Numbered from the stretch's first letter, positions 9,688 to 19,937 are shown. The stretch: DNA of 52,428 bases from an uncultured Opitutales bacterium (GCA_943789375.1 CALSTX010000009.1:1-52428); one strand, 5' to 3'. Notes: a model not told the origin generated them from the letters alone. Made by a program: numbers and translations.

Positions 9688-11201
9688 TCCTTGCGAAACA
9701 TTTTAAGCATTCGGTGAGTCACTAAAAACCCGCCTGCTACATTAATCGTTGCCAAAAAGATCGCCACCCCGGCGATCCAGGGATTGGAACCGGAAACGAA
9801 GAGCATTCCTCCAATCACGATGATTCCACTTATTGCATTGGTCACACTCATCAGAGGAGTATGAAGAGATGGAGTCACATTCCACACAACCATGTATCCG
9901 ACAAAACAGGACAAAACAAAAACGGTCACTTGATCCAAAAATTCATTTTCACCCTTCCACCCCAGAGCAAGCAGTAGGATACAAAGTCCTCCCAACATGA
10001 GCCCGGGTGAAAAAACAGACTTCTTTTCTTCAACCGGTTTGTGGATTGGCTTCTCCATGGGTTTGGTTGGCTGTACACTGACCTCAACTTTGGGCGGTGG
10101 CCAAGAGACTTTCCCCTTATCCAAGACCAAAGCCCCGCGTATTACTTCGTCTTCCTGATTGATCGAAAACTCTTTTACTTCTCCGAGCAGCTGCACTAGT
10201 TTGAGCAGGTTATTTCCATACAACCGGCTGGACTGGGCGGGTAATCGGGAAGGTAAATCAGTATAGCCCAAAATGGTGACACCATGCTCAATTTTTTTCT
10301 GCCCGGCTTCGGTTAATTCACAATTTCCACCGCCCTCGGACGCCAGGTCTACAATTACCGATCCCGGCTTCATACTCCTCACCATTTCCTTTGTTAGTAA
10401 AACAGGAGATTTCTTACCTGGAATCATGGCGGTGGTGATAATGATATCGACCTCCTCCGCCTGTTCCGCAAAAAGCTTCATTTCTGCCTCGATAAATTCC
10501 TTACTCATTACTTTTGCGTACCCACCAGATCCGGCTCCGTCTTCGTCAAAACCTAGCATCAGAAATTCTCCGCCCAAACTTTTGACCTCCTCTTTGACCG
10601 CCGGACGGGTATCAAATGCCCGTACAATGGCTCCCATATTTCTAGCCGCACCAATAGCGGCCAACCCCGCGACCCCTGCACCAATGACCAAAACCTTGGC
10701 CGGAGGAACCTTGCCCGCCGCCGTAATCTGACCGGTAAAGAATCGACCAAACGCATGAGATGCTTCGACCACGGCCCGATAACCTGCCACGTTGGCCATG
10801 GAGCTTAGCGCATCCATCGACTGAGCCCTTGAAATTCGAGGCACGCAGTCCATGGCCAGCCAATTAATCTTTCTTTGCCCCAAAGACTTGAGCAGATCTT
10901 CGTTGCGGGCTGGGTAAGCAAAGCTGATCAAGGTTGCCCCTTCCCGAATCCACCCTGCCTCTTGCATAGTCGGAGGGTTTACTTTTAAAATAACATCCGC
11001 TTGAGTCCAAATTTTTTCAGCTTCATTTACGATCACCGCACCTTGGTCTACATAGGCCTGGTCAGGCATCGCCGCAGATTCTCCGGCTTTTGCCTCGATT
11101 TGAACCTCGTATCCAAGTTTTTGCAAAGTGGATATATTCCCCGGAGTAATCGCAACTCTGTGCTCGCGATCAAGAATTTCTTTGGGAACAGCAAGGATCA
11201 T
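9684..11201 (-). CDS. pntA: NAD(P) transhydrogenase subunit alpha
   Basis: The alpha subunit carries NAD(H)-binding domain I and the first part of the membrane domain. The N-terminus (MILAVPKEI, then [10 protein letters not shown]) is the alanine-dehydrogenase/PntA fold, with a [11 protein letters not shown] dinucleotide loop near residue 175. A Pro-rich linker near residue 385-410 leads to about four C-terminal membrane helices. I place the start at the ATG at 11201 because it gives the standard family N-terminus and has AAGGA nine bases upstream. The same frame continues to a start at 11252, which would add 17 unrelated residues. The length (505) matches the single-chain alpha form. It is divergent from the helicase gene. 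Confidence 0.96.
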   Translation of the reverse strand: MILAVPKEILDREHRVAITPGNISTLQKLGYEVQIEAKAGESAAMPDQAYVDQGAVIVNEAEKIWTQADVILKVNPPTMQEAGWIREGATLISFAYPARNEDLLKSLGQRKINWLAMDCVPRISRAQSMDALSSMANVAGYRAVVEASHAFGRFFTGQITAAGKVPPAKVLVIGAGVAGLAAIGAARNMGAIVRAFDTRPAVKEEVKSLGGEFLMLGFDEDGAGSGGYAKVMSKEFIEAEMKLFAEQAEEVDIIITTAMIPGKKSPVLLTKEMVRSMKPGSVIVDLASEGGGNCELTEAGQKKIEHGVTILGYTDLPSRLPAQSSRLYGNNLLKLVQLLGEVKEFSINQEDEVIRGALVLDKGKVSWPPPKVEVSVQPTKPMEKPIHKPVEEKKSVFSPGLMLGGLCILLLALGWKGENEFLDQVTVFVLSCFVGYMVVWNVTPSLHTPLMSVTNAISGIIVIGGMLFVSGSNPWIAGVAIFLATINVAGGFLVTHRMLKMFRKE

Positions 11202-11484
11202 AAATAAGTATCCTTTTAGGAAGTGAAACATCCGGACCCATCTGTAAACCATAAACTTTTGGGGTGAATCTAAAATTCAGAAAAAAAGTAAAATGTATTC
11301 TTATGTCTGTGGGAAATCTTAAGGATTTTACTGCTCGTATTTATTCACAGTTTCCTGTAGTGTGAATATCTTTAGCCATTAAATTAGAACATGTGCTCCG
11401 ATGTGGTGTTATTGGAAACTTGGTGTAAGTGAGCAAACGTTCGACCTATTTGGCATCCATTAAACAACGAACGACCCTTACCCT

Positions 11485-13290
11485 ATGAATGACGAAAACA
11501 ACATTCAAGAAGCTACCGATTCCGGTATCAGCTTTGATGAAATGTCCCTAGCTGAACCTATTTTACAAGCAGTTCGGAAAGCGGGATATGAAACCCCTTC
11601 CCCGATCCAAGAGCATGCGATCCCTCCGCTTTTGGAAGGAAAAGATCTTCTGGGTGTGGCCCAGACAGGAACAGGAAAAACAGCCGCTTTTTCTCTCCCC
11701 TTACTCTCTCGGATTGATGATTCGATCAAAGGGGCTCAAATTCTCGTTCTTGCACCAACTCGTGAGCTTGCCCTTCAAGTAGCTGAAGCCATGGAGGGCT
11801 TTGCAGAGAATCTGCCCAACTTACGGGTTGTTGCTGTCTATGGTGGCACAGGTTATGGGGAACAGATTCGGGAATTCAAACGGGGTGCACAGGTTGTGGT
11901 TGGTACACCTGGCCGCGTAATGGATCACATAGAAAAAGGCTATTTAAAACTGAATAGTCTGCAGGCATTGGTCCTAGACGAAGCAGATGAAATGCTAAGT
12001 ATGGGATTCATCGACGATATTGAGTGGATCCTTGAACATACACCCAAAGAAAGACAAACCGCACTCTTTTCGGCAACCATGCCCAAGCCTATCCGAAAGC
12101 TTGCAGAAAAACACTTACAGGACCCTGAACAGGTAACAATCAAAGTAAAAGCGGAGAACTCCCCGAATATCAGGCAGCGATTCATCAAGGTTCGCCAGCA
12201 TGAAAAACGGGATATGCTGACCCGCCTTCTCGAGATTGAAAAGTTTGAAGCCATGCTCATTTTTGCCCGCACCAAAAATGCAACCATGGAAATTGCTGAA
12301 AAGCTGCAAGGAAAGGGTTACCCTGCTGAACCTCTCAACGGAGACATGCCGCAAACCCTCCGTGAAAAAACAGTAGACCGGTTAAAGAGAGGAAAGATTA
12401 ATGTTCTGGTTGCTACCGATGTGGCTGCCCGAGGCTTAGATGTCGACCGTATATCTCATGTACTAAACTACGACGCCCCTTTTGATCTTGAATCCTACAC
12501 GCACCGGATTGGAAGAACAGGAAGAGCAGGAAGAGAAGGAGATGCAATTATCTTCATCACCAATAAAGAAATGAGAATGCTCAATGCTATTGAGCGGACA
12601 CTGAAAGTTCCCTGTGACCAGTATGTTTTTCCTACCCTGGAAGAAATGAACGAACGACGAGAGGAAGAATTCTTCAGTAAAATCGAACAGGGACTTAAAG
12701 GGAACTTGGACGACTACCGCAAAGCCTTGCAGCGATATATTGAGGAATCCGGCAAAGATACTCTTGATGTTGCTGCTTCTCTTGCATTTTTGGAGGCTGG
12801 AAAAAAAGCCCTTCGCTATGATAGCATGCCCAAGTCCGAGACAAAAAAACCACGAAGGGAAGATCGTAGAGAACGCGACCGGGGTGACCGACGGGATTCT
12901 CCAAGAAGAGAGGGAAGAGACCGTCATTCTTCGCGGGATGAAAACCTCCAAAGTTACCGCTTGGAAGTGGGTGAGTTTCATGGTGCAGAAAAGCGGGATA
13001 TTGTCGGAGCCATTGCCAATGAAGTCGGGATTGATCCTCAACACATGGGGAAAATCCGTATGTTCAAGGATCACACCTTTATCGACCTACCCAAAGATAT
13101 GCCGAGAGAAATTTTCGAAGCGTTAAAGACGGTCTGGGTACAAGGACATCAAATGAATATATCCGTGGATAAAGGCAGACCAAGACCTGGAGGTGCAGGT
13201 GGTAAATTCCGCAAGGGTTCTGGAAAAGGCAAAAGGTTTGGCAAAGGAAATGACTTTAACAAAAGGTCAAATTCGAAATTTAGGACCTAA
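11485..13290 (+). CDS. deaD: DEAD-box ATP-dependent RNA helicase (DeaD/CsdA type)
   Basis: This RNA helicase is likely involved in ribosome assembly and mRNA remodelling in the cytoplasm. All core motifs are visible: Q motif (FDEMSLAEPI, then TPSPIQ), AQTGTGKT (59-66), PTRELALQ, TPGR, DEAD (165-168), SAT (196-198) and HRIGRTGRAGR. A DbpA-type RNA-binding domain follows (about 485-560). The tail (about 565-601) is rich in Gly, Lys and Arg, as is the linker at about 455-480, typical of CsdA-like proteins. The 601-residue length fits. The 232-base divergent gap before it leaves room for a long leader, as in cold-shock helicases, but no regulatory motif was recognised. Confidence 0.95.
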   Translation: MNDENNIQEATDSGISFDEMSLAEPILQAVRKAGYETPSPIQEHAIPPLLEGKDLLGVAQTGTGKTAAFSLPLLSRIDDSIKGAQILVLAPTRELALQVAEAMEGFAENLPNLRVVAVYGGTGYGEQIREFKRGAQVVVGTPGRVMDHIEKGYLKLNSLQALVLDEADEMLSMGFIDDIEWILEHTPKERQTALFSATMPKPIRKLAEKHLQDPEQVTIKVKAENSPNIRQRFIKVRQHEKRDMLTRLLEIEKFEAMLIFARTKNATMEIAEKLQGKGYPAEPLNGDMPQTLREKTVDRLKRGKINVLVATDVAARGLDVDRISHVLNYDAPFDLESYTHRIGRTGRAGREGDAIIFITNKEMRMLNAIERTLKVPCDQYVFPTLEEMNERREEEFFSKIEQGLKGNLDDYRKALQRYIEESGKDTLDVAASLAFLEAGKKALRYDSMPKSETKKPRREDRRERDRGDRRDSPRREGRDRHSSRDENLQSYRLEVGEFHGAEKRDIVGAIANEVGIDPQHMGKIRMFKDHTFIDLPKDMPREIFEALKTVWVQGHQMNISVDKGRPRPGGAGGKFRKGSGKGKRFGKGNDFNKRSNSKFRT

Positions 13291-13300
13291 CTTCTGCCCC

Positions 13301-14062
13301 TTACTTTTTTTGGGTAATCCAACGGACTGCATTTCCTAGCATATCCAAATATTCCTGGGTGGACATCGTGGAATTATGATGTCCTATGGTCGTGGAAAAA
13401 ATTCGCCCTTTACCGTGGGTGTTTACCCAGGCGACGGCTTGCGGAAAATCACACCTGCCATTATCTCCGTAAGCTAAGACGGTGGTGCCTTTGTAAATTT
13501 CCTGAACATTGTACAACTCACCCTCCGGGGTAAGCCAACCATCTGGCAAATCCTTAATAATTGGGTGGTTGGCGTTTTTCTTTACCTTATTGACAGTAAT
13601 AGCCGCCTTGGGGCCATGACCTTTGGAGCTGGCACCAAGCATGTCAGTCCATGCCTTTTTCTCCCCATCCTTGACAGGGATATTCCAGTGGTAAGAGTGC
13701 ATCGCACAGTGGAGAGCGATAGCCGGTTTTCCTGCCTTATGGATATCAGTAATTGATTTCACGAAATCTGGATCTTTTTCATGGGCAAAGCAGTGGTTGT
13801 AAACAATGTAATCATATCCATCTGCCCAACCAGATTGGCTAAGCTTAGCTTTACTCTTTTTCTCATCCATCTCGAAAAATATATCCCACTTGGTCGGAAC
13901 CCTCTCTCTGATCCCCTCACTGATTATATTTTTTTGATTGGGGTAATCATGGCAGCATCCACCTGTCACCATAAATGCTTTAAGGGGCGGGGTATCCTCG
14001 TGATGTTTTCCATGAAGGGAAAAAGCTCCGATCAGGCATGAGAGAAGGATAATTTTTTTCAT
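13301..14062 (-). CDS. ThuA-domain protein (secreted)
   Basis: A 253-residue protein with a signal peptide (about 1-18). The ThuA/trehalose-utilisation fold belongs to the class I glutamine-amidotransferase superfamily: FMVTGGCCHDY near residue 32, DYIVYNHCFA near 85, ALHCAMHSYHW near 115, KGHGPKAAITV, and a C-terminal GRIFSTTIGHHNSTM. The family usually occurs with sugar dehydrogenases and DUF1080 proteins in Verrucomicrobiota and Planctomycetota. Its exact reaction is not established. It is clearly paralogous to the protein at 34409-35170, which shares the same block order. It converges on the helicase gene with only ten bases between stops and lies 129 bases after the regulator gene on the same strand. 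Confidence 0.9.
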   Translation of the reverse strand: MKKIILLSCLIGAFSLHGKHHEDTPPLKAFMVTGGCCHDYPNQKNIISEGIRERVPTKWDIFFEMDEKKSKAKLSQSGWADGYDYIVYNHCFAHEKDPDFVKSITDIHKAGKPAIALHCAMHSYHWNIPVKDGEKKAWTDMLGASSKGHGPKAAITVNKVKKNANHPIIKDLPDGWLTPEGELYNVQEIYKGTTVLAYGDNGRCDFPQAVAWVNTHGKGRIFSTTIGHHNSTMSTQEYLDMLGNAVRWITQKK

Positions 14063-14191
14063 AAAATAGAGTTAATTCGTTATATTTGTAACCTCCGACG
14101 CAACACTTAGATAATACTTTTGACAAGCACAGAATCCAATAGATTGAGAATCCAGTCTCGATACCACGAGGGTAAACAAGCTGATATTGAG

Positions 14192-15355
14192 CTATTTTTT
14201 GGAAGGTAACATCGCAAGTCTTCTTCTGAATTGGGAGGGGGACTTACCAGTCACTCTTTTAAACACCACCGCCATTCTCTCGGGGTCATGAAATCCGGAT
14301 AATTCAGCAATGTGGGAGATAGAGTGAAGAGTTTCAGCCAACAGCCGCTTCGCCTGATTTACCCTTATCTGACAAAGCATCTCCCAGGGCGTACAGCTTA
14401 CAACATCCTTAAATTTCCTCTCCAAGGTTCTCCTCGAAATTTTCAAATGACTGCAAAGTGTGCCAATGCTTATCGCTTCCTGTAATCTTTCGGTCATGTA
14501 CGACATAGCCCTCCGGAGCATATCGTCCTGAATAGCCAAATGATTCGCCGAGTGCCGTAACATCACCCCACTCGGGGAAATAAGCTGGCAGGTATTGGAA
14601 AGAGTTTCCTCTCCTCGAATCATTTTCTGCATGGAGGCGCCCACCACCATACCCACTTCATCCCAGGGGATGGATATACTGGAAAGCATAGGATATGTGA
14701 GACCGCAGACCAACGGGTCATTATTGGCCCCAATGATCGCTACCTCATCGGGAACCCGGATGCCAAGCTCGCTGCAGGCACCAGATAAAAAGCGGCCTAA
14801 CGGATCATGGACGGCAAAAATACCGCATGGTTTTGGCAAGGCCTTAAGCCAAGCAATCATATCCTGACTTGGTTCTGTAAAAGACTCACTGTAACGCAGT
14901 TCCTCAAAACCACTTTCAGTATGATACGAGAAAGGAATATCCTGGGATGATATGGTCTCCATAAACCCCTGAACCCTAAGTTCCGAGTAAGGGGTCCCAT
15001 TTCCCAGACAGGCAAAGCTTCTAAAGCCCACCTGGGCAAGGGCATTCGCTGCCTCCCGGCCAACGGCCAGGTCATCCACATCCACACTAAAAACATTGGA
15101 ATAAAGTTTGTGGGTGGCCACGATGATATGGGGAATCTTCAACTTAAGACTCAGCAGTTCATCGGTCTTTTGAGGTAACCACTCCGTGATCAATCCACTG
15201 GGCTGAATCTCTTCTAAGATAGGTTTTAGTTCCTCAATACTACGATGAATACTAAGGATTCGATAGTCCTGTTTTCTCCCTGTAAAACTGGAGAGTGCAG
15301 GTGTCAAACGCCTAAGGAAAACCTCTGACATCACAATGGCAATTGGATTACTCAC
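14192..15355 (-). CDS. AraC-family regulator with XylR-like sugar-sensing domain
   Basis: The 387-residue transcription regulator is built like XylR. Residues of about 1-270 form a LacI/periplasmic-binding-protein-like sensor (PCGIFAVHDPLGRFLS, then PDEVAIIGANNDPLVCGL, which is the LacI-type effector region). Residues of about 280-385 are an AraC double helix-turn-helix (LKISRRTLERKFKDVV, then HISHIAELSGFHDPERMAVVFKRVTG and SPSQFRRRL). Such proteins bind sugar-like effectors and usually activate neighbouring catabolic genes. The ThuA gene 129 bases downstream on the same strand is the nearest candidate target or operon partner. The effector is unknown. Confidence 0.93.
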   Translation of the reverse strand: MSNPIAIVMSEVFLRRLTPALSSFTGRKQDYRILSIHRSIEELKPILEEIQPSGLITEWLPQKTDELLSLKLKIPHIIVATHKLYSNVFSVDVDDLAVGREAANALAQVGFRSFACLGNGTPYSELRVQGFMETISSQDIPFSYHTESGFEELRYSESFTEPSQDMIAWLKALPKPCGIFAVHDPLGRFLSGACSELGIRVPDEVAIIGANNDPLVCGLTYPMLSSISIPWDEVGMVVGASMQKMIRGEETLSNTCQLISPSGVMLRHSANHLAIQDDMLRRAMSYMTERLQEAISIGTLCSHLKISRRTLERKFKDVVSCTPWEMLCQIRVNQAKRLLAETLHSISHIAELSGFHDPERMAVVFKRVTGKSPSQFRRRLAMLPSKK

Positions 15356-15501
15356 TTGCCTTCACAGTAAATATTTAGTGACGCAAATCAAAAGAAATCT
15401 CGCAGATAAATGACTTTATTTAAGAAGCCCTCAAGACGCAGAGCAGATAAAATCTTCATTCTTTTTTAAATCTTCTCATGTTATTGAGACAGGCAAGACG
15501 C

Positions 15502-16101
15502 TCAAAATATCCCGCGATTTTGAATCTCTTGATGCCGAAAACACGAAACAATATGATCATTTACCATGCCCACGGCCTGCATGTATGCATAACATATTGT
15601 AGAGCCCACAAATGTAAAGCCCCAGCTTTTCAAGGCTCTACTCATGGCATCCGACGCTTCAGTCGTGGATGGGCTATCGGAAAATTCAACCCAATAATTT
15701 GTCAGCGGTTTATGATCTACAAACGACCAGATCAGCTCTTTGAAACTTCCCTTGGCTTCGATAACCCTGAGAAATGCACGGGCGTTTTGCCTAGCCGCAA
15801 ATACTTTTAAACGATTTCTTATTATTCTTGGGTTCTGGAGAATGTGCTCCATTTTTTCATCGCTCCATCCAGCCATTTGAGAGGCATCAAATTGGTGATA
15901 AACCTTTCGGTATTCACCACGCTTCTTGAGGACAGTGATCCAACTAAGGCCCGCTTGTGTACCCTCCAAGATTAACATTTCGAAAAGTTTTTGATCATCC
16001 AACACTGGCACCCCCCATTCCTTGTCATGGTAGGCCAGGTAGAGAGGGTCTCCCAACGGCCAACTGCATCTTATCCTGTTATCAGGGATCATTTTGATCA
16101 A
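15502..16101 (-). CDS. tag: DNA-3-methyladenine glycosylase I
   Basis: A base-excision repair glycosylase that removes 3-methyladenine from DNA. Family signatures are visible: RCSWPLGDPLYLAYHDKEWG at the N-terminus, the FEMLILEGTQAGLSW helix-hairpin-helix region, and the C-terminal VNDHIVSCFRH. The structural zinc ligands of the E. coli enzyme appear conserved as Cys12, His25, His183 and Cys187 (approximate numbering). The length of 199 residues is typical. The start at 16101 is supported by a four-base ATGA overlap with the stop of the upstream hydrolase. It is the last gene of a three-gene unit. Confidence 0.95.
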   Translation of the reverse strand: MIKMIPDNRIRCSWPLGDPLYLAYHDKEWGVPVLDDQKLFEMLILEGTQAGLSWITVLKKRGEYRKVYHQFDASQMAGWSDEKMEHILQNPRIIRNRLKVFAARQNARAFLRVIEAKGSFKELIWSFVDHKPLTNYWVEFSDSPSTTEASDAMSRALKSWGFTFVGSTICYAYMQAVGMVNDHIVSCFRHQEIQNRGIF

Positions 16102-16826
16102 GCCTTAGCCTCTTCCATAAATTGATTAACCGTGGCTATAAACCCTGTTGAGTTCTCCCAGGGAACCCGGTGTCCGGCATCTGGAATAATATGATGAGAC
16201 AGAGACAAGCAACAACGGGCAAGGTTTTCACCGATCTTGGAATATTTATGATCATCTTCCCCGGAAAGATAAAGTACGGGAACCCCACACTCCTGCTTCA
16301 AAAACGGAATCAAATTCTGCTGTCTGCCTTTGGAATAGACAGATAGTAATTTACTGATTTTAAAAGAATCCAAATTCGTCAGCTCTCGGGGAGCTGTGTT
16401 AGACCGCTGGCAAAACACCGGGGCATGATCCCATTCATTAAGTAAAGATTCCAAGTCTTCAGACTGAAACCTTTTAGACCAGGCCAAGTCTTTGGCTAAG
16501 ATATTTTCTCTCGACTCCTCACTGTGAGCTCCAAGGTCGGCTGACACAATGATTACGCCACTCCACAAATGAGGTGAATTGATATAGGCATGCATTGCCA
16601 GTCTCCCGCCAAGGGAATATCCGAGAAGGAAAGGTTTCCCTCGGAAAGAATCTTTCCTAACAAGAGAGCAAAAATCTTGAGCCCATTGGGCAAGGCTGGT
16701 GGAGATATTATCATAGAGGTCCACTTTTTTGACACCAACAGGCTGAGCTGAGAGGCATAATTTATCCAGAAAAGGATCCCAGACCGAGAAGGTCTGCATG
16801 GCACCATGGAGACACCATATTTTCAT
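16098..16826 (-). CDS. Alpha/beta hydrolase, MenH-like
   Basis: A 242-residue alpha/beta hydrolase. It starts directly with the first strand (MKIWCLHGAMQ), has the nucleophile elbow GYSLGGR with Ser71, an acidic strand end (YLSGEDDHKY) and the catalytic His in PDAGHRVPWE. The GYSLGGRLAMH motif and compact size resemble MenH (2-succinyl-6-hydroxy-2,4-cyclohexadiene-1-carboxylate synthase of menaquinone synthesis). No other men gene is nearby, so this remains a resemblance; a general esterase is possible. It begins two bases after the stop of the DUF2007 gene and overlaps tag by four bases. Confidence 0.8.
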   Translation of the reverse strand: MKIWCLHGAMQTFSVWDPFLDKLCLSAQPVGVKKVDLYDNISTSLAQWAQDFCSLVRKDSFRGKPFLLGYSLGGRLAMHAYINSPHLWSGVIIVSADLGAHSEESRENILAKDLAWSKRFQSEDLESLLNEWDHAPVFCQRSNTAPRELTNLDSFKISKLLSVYSKGRQQNLIPFLKQECGVPVLYLSGEDDHKYSKIGENLARCCLSLSHHIIPDAGHRVPWENSTGFIATVNQFMEEAKA

Positions 16827-16828
16827 GA

Positions 16829-17092
16829 TTACCGCTCAGCCTCAGACGAAGCTCTTCCACCCGAATCCGCATCCTCCTCGATATTTTCTAATGTCTTTCC
16901 CATGACTTCTTTTGCCTGATCTGCATCTTCGGGGGAAACCTGCACTCGGACCCCGGATTTGGTGGCAAAAATGTGAGGGGCCACGCCGGCGGTTAATTCA
17001 TCAGGAATGAAAGCCTCAATGCCAAAGGAAGCCAGTTTTAGCTTCAACAACTCCGCTTCCATCAGGGTACCAAAATTTGCAATTGTGATCAT
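16829..17092 (-). CDS. DUF2007-family small protein
   Basis: An 87-residue protein resembling DUF2007 (putative signal-transducing protein). It has an N-terminal ferredoxin-like strand-helix (ITIANFGTLMEAELLKLKL), then GIEAFIPDE, and a C-terminal VRVQVSPEDADQAKEV segment. The family is small and cytoplasmic, and its role is not established. The last 20 residues are acidic and Ser-rich, likely disordered. It is the first gene of a tightly packed minus-strand unit with the hydrolase and tag. Confidence 0.8.
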   Translation of the reverse strand: MITIANFGTLMEAELLKLKLASFGIEAFIPDELTAGVAPHIFATKSGVRVQVSPEDADQAKEVMGKTLENIEEDADSGGRASSEAER

Positions 17093-17223
17093 TTACTTCA
17101 TCCAAATTACTTCCCATAGAAAAAGATCACAAACCCAAACGGCTTTATGTAAGGCCAGACAGCTTTAAGATCCCTCAGGTATGAAGTTGGTTCCGATCGA
17201 GTGCCTTTTTCTTGTACCCAATC

Positions 17224-17258
17224 TAAAAAAAGCCCCCGGTCATTTACGACCGGAGGCT
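17224..17258 (-). terminator. Rho-independent terminator after the TonB-dependent receptor gene
   Basis: A strong hairpin: CCGGTC (17236-17241) pairs with GACCGG (17248-17253), extended after one mismatch by AGCC (17231-17234) with GGCT (17255-17258), around a six-base loop. On the minus strand it is followed by a run of seven T. It lies about 30 bases after the receptor stop. Confidence 0.88.
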
Positions 17259-17289
17259 AACAAAAAGAATTAAAACAGGTACTTGACCA

Positions 17290-19443
17290 TTAGAAATCGA
17301 ATTTCAACCCGATTTCCACACTACGCCCAGGAAGCGGACTAAATTGTTTTAAAACAGATGCATGATTGTAAGCTAACTCATCAGTAAGGTTACTACCCTT
17401 CACAAATAATTCTCCCACAGAATCTCCAAAATGAACATCATAAGTAGCAAACGCATCCAGTACTGAATAGGCAGGAGTCACTTCTTCATCATCTCCTAAA
17501 TTATCCTGCTTTAAGGACCGGGTAAGCTTTACACCAAAATCAAGTTTTTCCTGCATCACTTCAAACCCTAAGCCAAGCCTGGATGCCGGAATCCTGGGCA
17601 AGTTACCCCCTTCGGTTTTATTCTTTCCGCGGAGGGTATCTCCGTAAAAGGACAATAAGAGATCCCAACCAGCGTTTTCCATGGCAAGCCAGTCAATTTC
17701 TAATTCAATGCCTTGAAATTCGGCATCGACTGCTCCATATGCTTTTTCTTCAAGGCCTTCAACACCCGCATCAAATTCATCGGCAAATTTTTCATGTGCT
17801 AAGTTCCCATCCGTACCTCTTTCATTACCAGTATGTTCTAATAAAATATAGTCATTGTATTTGGTATGAAAAGCGGAAAACTGCCCAGTTACCTTACCCA
17901 CGGTTTTACGGACGATAATCTCAACTCCCACGGCAGTTTCGTTTTCGAGATTTGGATTACCAATTTCATAGGCTTCCGTGGCGTGATGGGCTCCGTCTGA
18001 ATATAACTCAGCAGAGTCTGGTGTACGCTCGGAGTAATTAACATTACCACTGATATTCCAAAGCTCGCTTAGATCATGGGAAACCCCTGCATTTGCACTG
18101 AAAGTGGTGTCATCCCGATCAGCAATAGTACTCTCGTATTCCTTTGAAGCACTATCCCAGCGAATTCCACCATTCAAAGTAGTATCATTACTTAAATCAT
18201 ATTCCTCAACAAGGAAAAGTGAGATCCTGCTAGACTCTTCCCCTTTGATCGAGGGATTTTGGGGGTCAGAAGAGGATGTAGCCCCACTGGTGTTCAAATC
18301 AGGAAAATCTGACCATGTTCTACTGAGTCCTCCAAAGATACTTTCTTCTCCTACAATTTTGAATTCATCAAATAAACCATGAATACCAAAAACTCCGCGC
18401 AGGTTGCCAATTTCATGCTTGAAAGCAATTTTACCTTCAATGCCTTCACGCAGATAGGTGGAGTGGGTATGCCATTCGGCAGTGCCGTTATGATCCTCCC
18501 AGCCACTCTCACTGTGGCTGTAGTCGCCGTAACCAATATTCAAATCGATGCCAGTCAACCAGTCAGAATCAGAAACATTGATTTCCGTACGAAACTCGAA
18601 ACGATCGCTTTCCATTTCAATAAGAGTATCACTTTCGGCATGTTCACCGGGAACCCCGTAATCATTTTCATAGCTCGATAAGCTAAAGCCGACAAAACCG
18701 GAATCAAGCATATAGGATGCTCCAAAGCCAAGTATTGAACTATCGCTATGGCTATTTTCGACTTTAGTAAAGGGACCTTTTTCTTCTCCTGTATGATGAT
18801 TCTCAGTTTTGAAAGAAGGAGCTTCATAATCATTGTAGTCTCTCTTGGATACATTGAGTTGATAATTGAGTTTATCTGAGCTTCCAAAGGCAATGGCTCC
18901 GTAACTCAATCCTTCATTTGCACTGGTGTAACTTGAACGCAAAGAAGCACCTGGTGAATCATATGGGCTGGTTGGGATACTCCGGTCGATTACATTGACA
19001 ACTCCTCCGATCGCACTTCCGCCATGCAAGAGAGCAGATGAACCGCGGAGCACTTCTATACGGTCGACCATTAAAGGATCAATCGGAACAGCATGATCTT
19101 CTGACTGGGCAGATACATCAAAAGAATCGGTTCCGTTTTGTAAAACGCGAACCCGGAACTTGTCCATTCCTCGAATAATCGGTCGGTTTGCGGTTGGGCC
19201 AAAATGGGTCTGACTAACACCAGGGGTAGCAGACAAGGTCTCTGCAATGGTCGCACCTTTGGCTTTTTCAAGATCATCACCGGAAAGCACACTCCATGCC
19301 TGGGTGACATCTGTAGTCTTGGTTCCCAAGGGAGAAGACTCAATGCTTAGGGCTTCAAGTTCAGCGACTGATTCGCTGTTTTGTTTTTCCTGTGCCAAAG
19401 CAAAGGAAGAGGCTAAAAATATAGGGATTGATAAAATTTTCAT
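17290..19443 (-). CDS. TonB-dependent outer-membrane receptor, ZnuD-like
   Basis: A 717-residue TonB-dependent receptor: signal peptide (1-17), plug domain (about 35-150, with TPGVSQTHFGPTANRPIIRG, then DHAVPIDPLMVDRIEVLRG, SALLHGGSAIGGVVNVID), then a long beta-barrel ending in Phe. The short plug with SEDHA and the His/Asp/Glu-rich extracellular loops (ENHHTGEEKG, ESGWEDHNGTAEWHTHST, DGAHHATEAYE) resemble the ZnuD zinc receptor group. Zinc or another divalent metal is therefore the likely cargo, but a heme or other substrate is not excluded. It lies 129 bases after a CopL/DUF2946-like gene and ends at a strong terminator, so the two probably form one transcript. Confidence 0.93.
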   Translation of the reverse strand: MKILSIPIFLASSFALAQEKQNSESVAELEALSIESSPLGTKTTDVTQAWSVLSGDDLEKAKGATIAETLSATPGVSQTHFGPTANRPIIRGMDKFRVRVLQNGTDSFDVSAQSEDHAVPIDPLMVDRIEVLRGSSALLHGGSAIGGVVNVIDRSIPTSPYDSPGASLRSSYTSANEGLSYGAIAFGSSDKLNYQLNVSKRDYNDYEAPSFKTENHHTGEEKGPFTKVENSHSDSSILGFGASYMLDSGFVGFSLSSYENDYGVPGEHAESDTLIEMESDRFEFRTEINVSDSDWLTGIDLNIGYGDYSHSESGWEDHNGTAEWHTHSTYLREGIEGKIAFKHEIGNLRGVFGIHGLFDEFKIVGEESIFGGLSRTWSDFPDLNTSGATSSSDPQNPSIKGEESSRISLFLVEEYDLSNDTTLNGGIRWDSASKEYESTIADRDDTTFSANAGVSHDLSELWNISGNVNYSERTPDSAELYSDGAHHATEAYEIGNPNLENETAVGVEIIVRKTVGKVTGQFSAFHTKYNDYILLEHTGNERGTDGNLAHEKFADEFDAGVEGLEEKAYGAVDAEFQGIELEIDWLAMENAGWDLLLSFYGDTLRGKNKTEGGNLPRIPASRLGLGFEVMQEKLDFGVKLTRSLKQDNLGDDEEVTPAYSVLDAFATYDVHFGDSVGELFVKGSNLTDELAYNHASVLKQFSPLPGRSVEIGLKFDF

Positions 19444-19572
19444 AGATTAAAGTTTAAAGAATTTCAGGAGAAACTTCGGATTGTCCGAAATAATGTAACT
19501 CCCTTTTTAGATGAGAAGTTGTGCAATTTCTTACTTGAGGAAGAAATGCAGCCGTTTGGAGAGAAAAAATCT

Positions 19573-19923
19573 TTAAGCTCTAAGGGGCGGTCCCCGTGCA
19601 GAAGTAGCTCCCAAAGCGAAAACGGGGACTATATCTTCAGAATCTACTATTGATACGCCTAAGTCACAAAGGACTGAAGTTGCAAAAAAAGAAAATATGA
19701 AAGTGTGCTCGGAACTCTCCCCAAAAAGAATAACGGCACAGACACCAGGATTTTCTTCTGAGGATTCTTGCTTATGGGAAGAACAAGGCTTCCCACTTTT
19801 CCCGTGGGGACACTCCTGACCGTCATGAAATAGCGAGGTGTGAAGTCCCGGAGAAACGGTGGAAACCGTAAGGCATCCGATGACAAGCAGGAAAACTATG
19901 GAAAGAAAATGTTTCACAAACAA
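19573..19923 (-). CDS. CopL/DUF2946-like small Cys/His-rich exported protein
   Basis: A 116-residue protein with an N-terminal membrane or signal helix. A Cys/His-rich stretch follows (LHTSLFHDGQECPHG, then PCSSHKQ), then a second hydrophobic region, and it ends in SARGPPLRA. The ending and Cys/His content are like DUF2946/CopL proteins, which sit beside metal receptors. This is by recollection of the family, not a search. The start is uncertain: the first codon is TTG, a GTG lies two codons in, and no clear ribosome-binding site is seen. It probably shares a transcript with the downstream TonB-dependent receptor and may bind or sense metal. Confidence 0.7.
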   Translation of the reverse strand: MFVKHFLSIVFLLVIGCLTVSTVSPGLHTSLFHDGQECPHGKSGKPCSSHKQESSEENPGVCAVILFGESSEHTFIFSFFATSVLCDLGVSIVDSEDIVPVFALGATSARGPPLRA

Positions 19924-19937
19924 AAATCAAATATATT

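Noticed and set aside
10273..10731. 152-codon plus-strand open frame
   Set aside because: It is the antisense shadow of pntA, which has full family motifs on the other strand.
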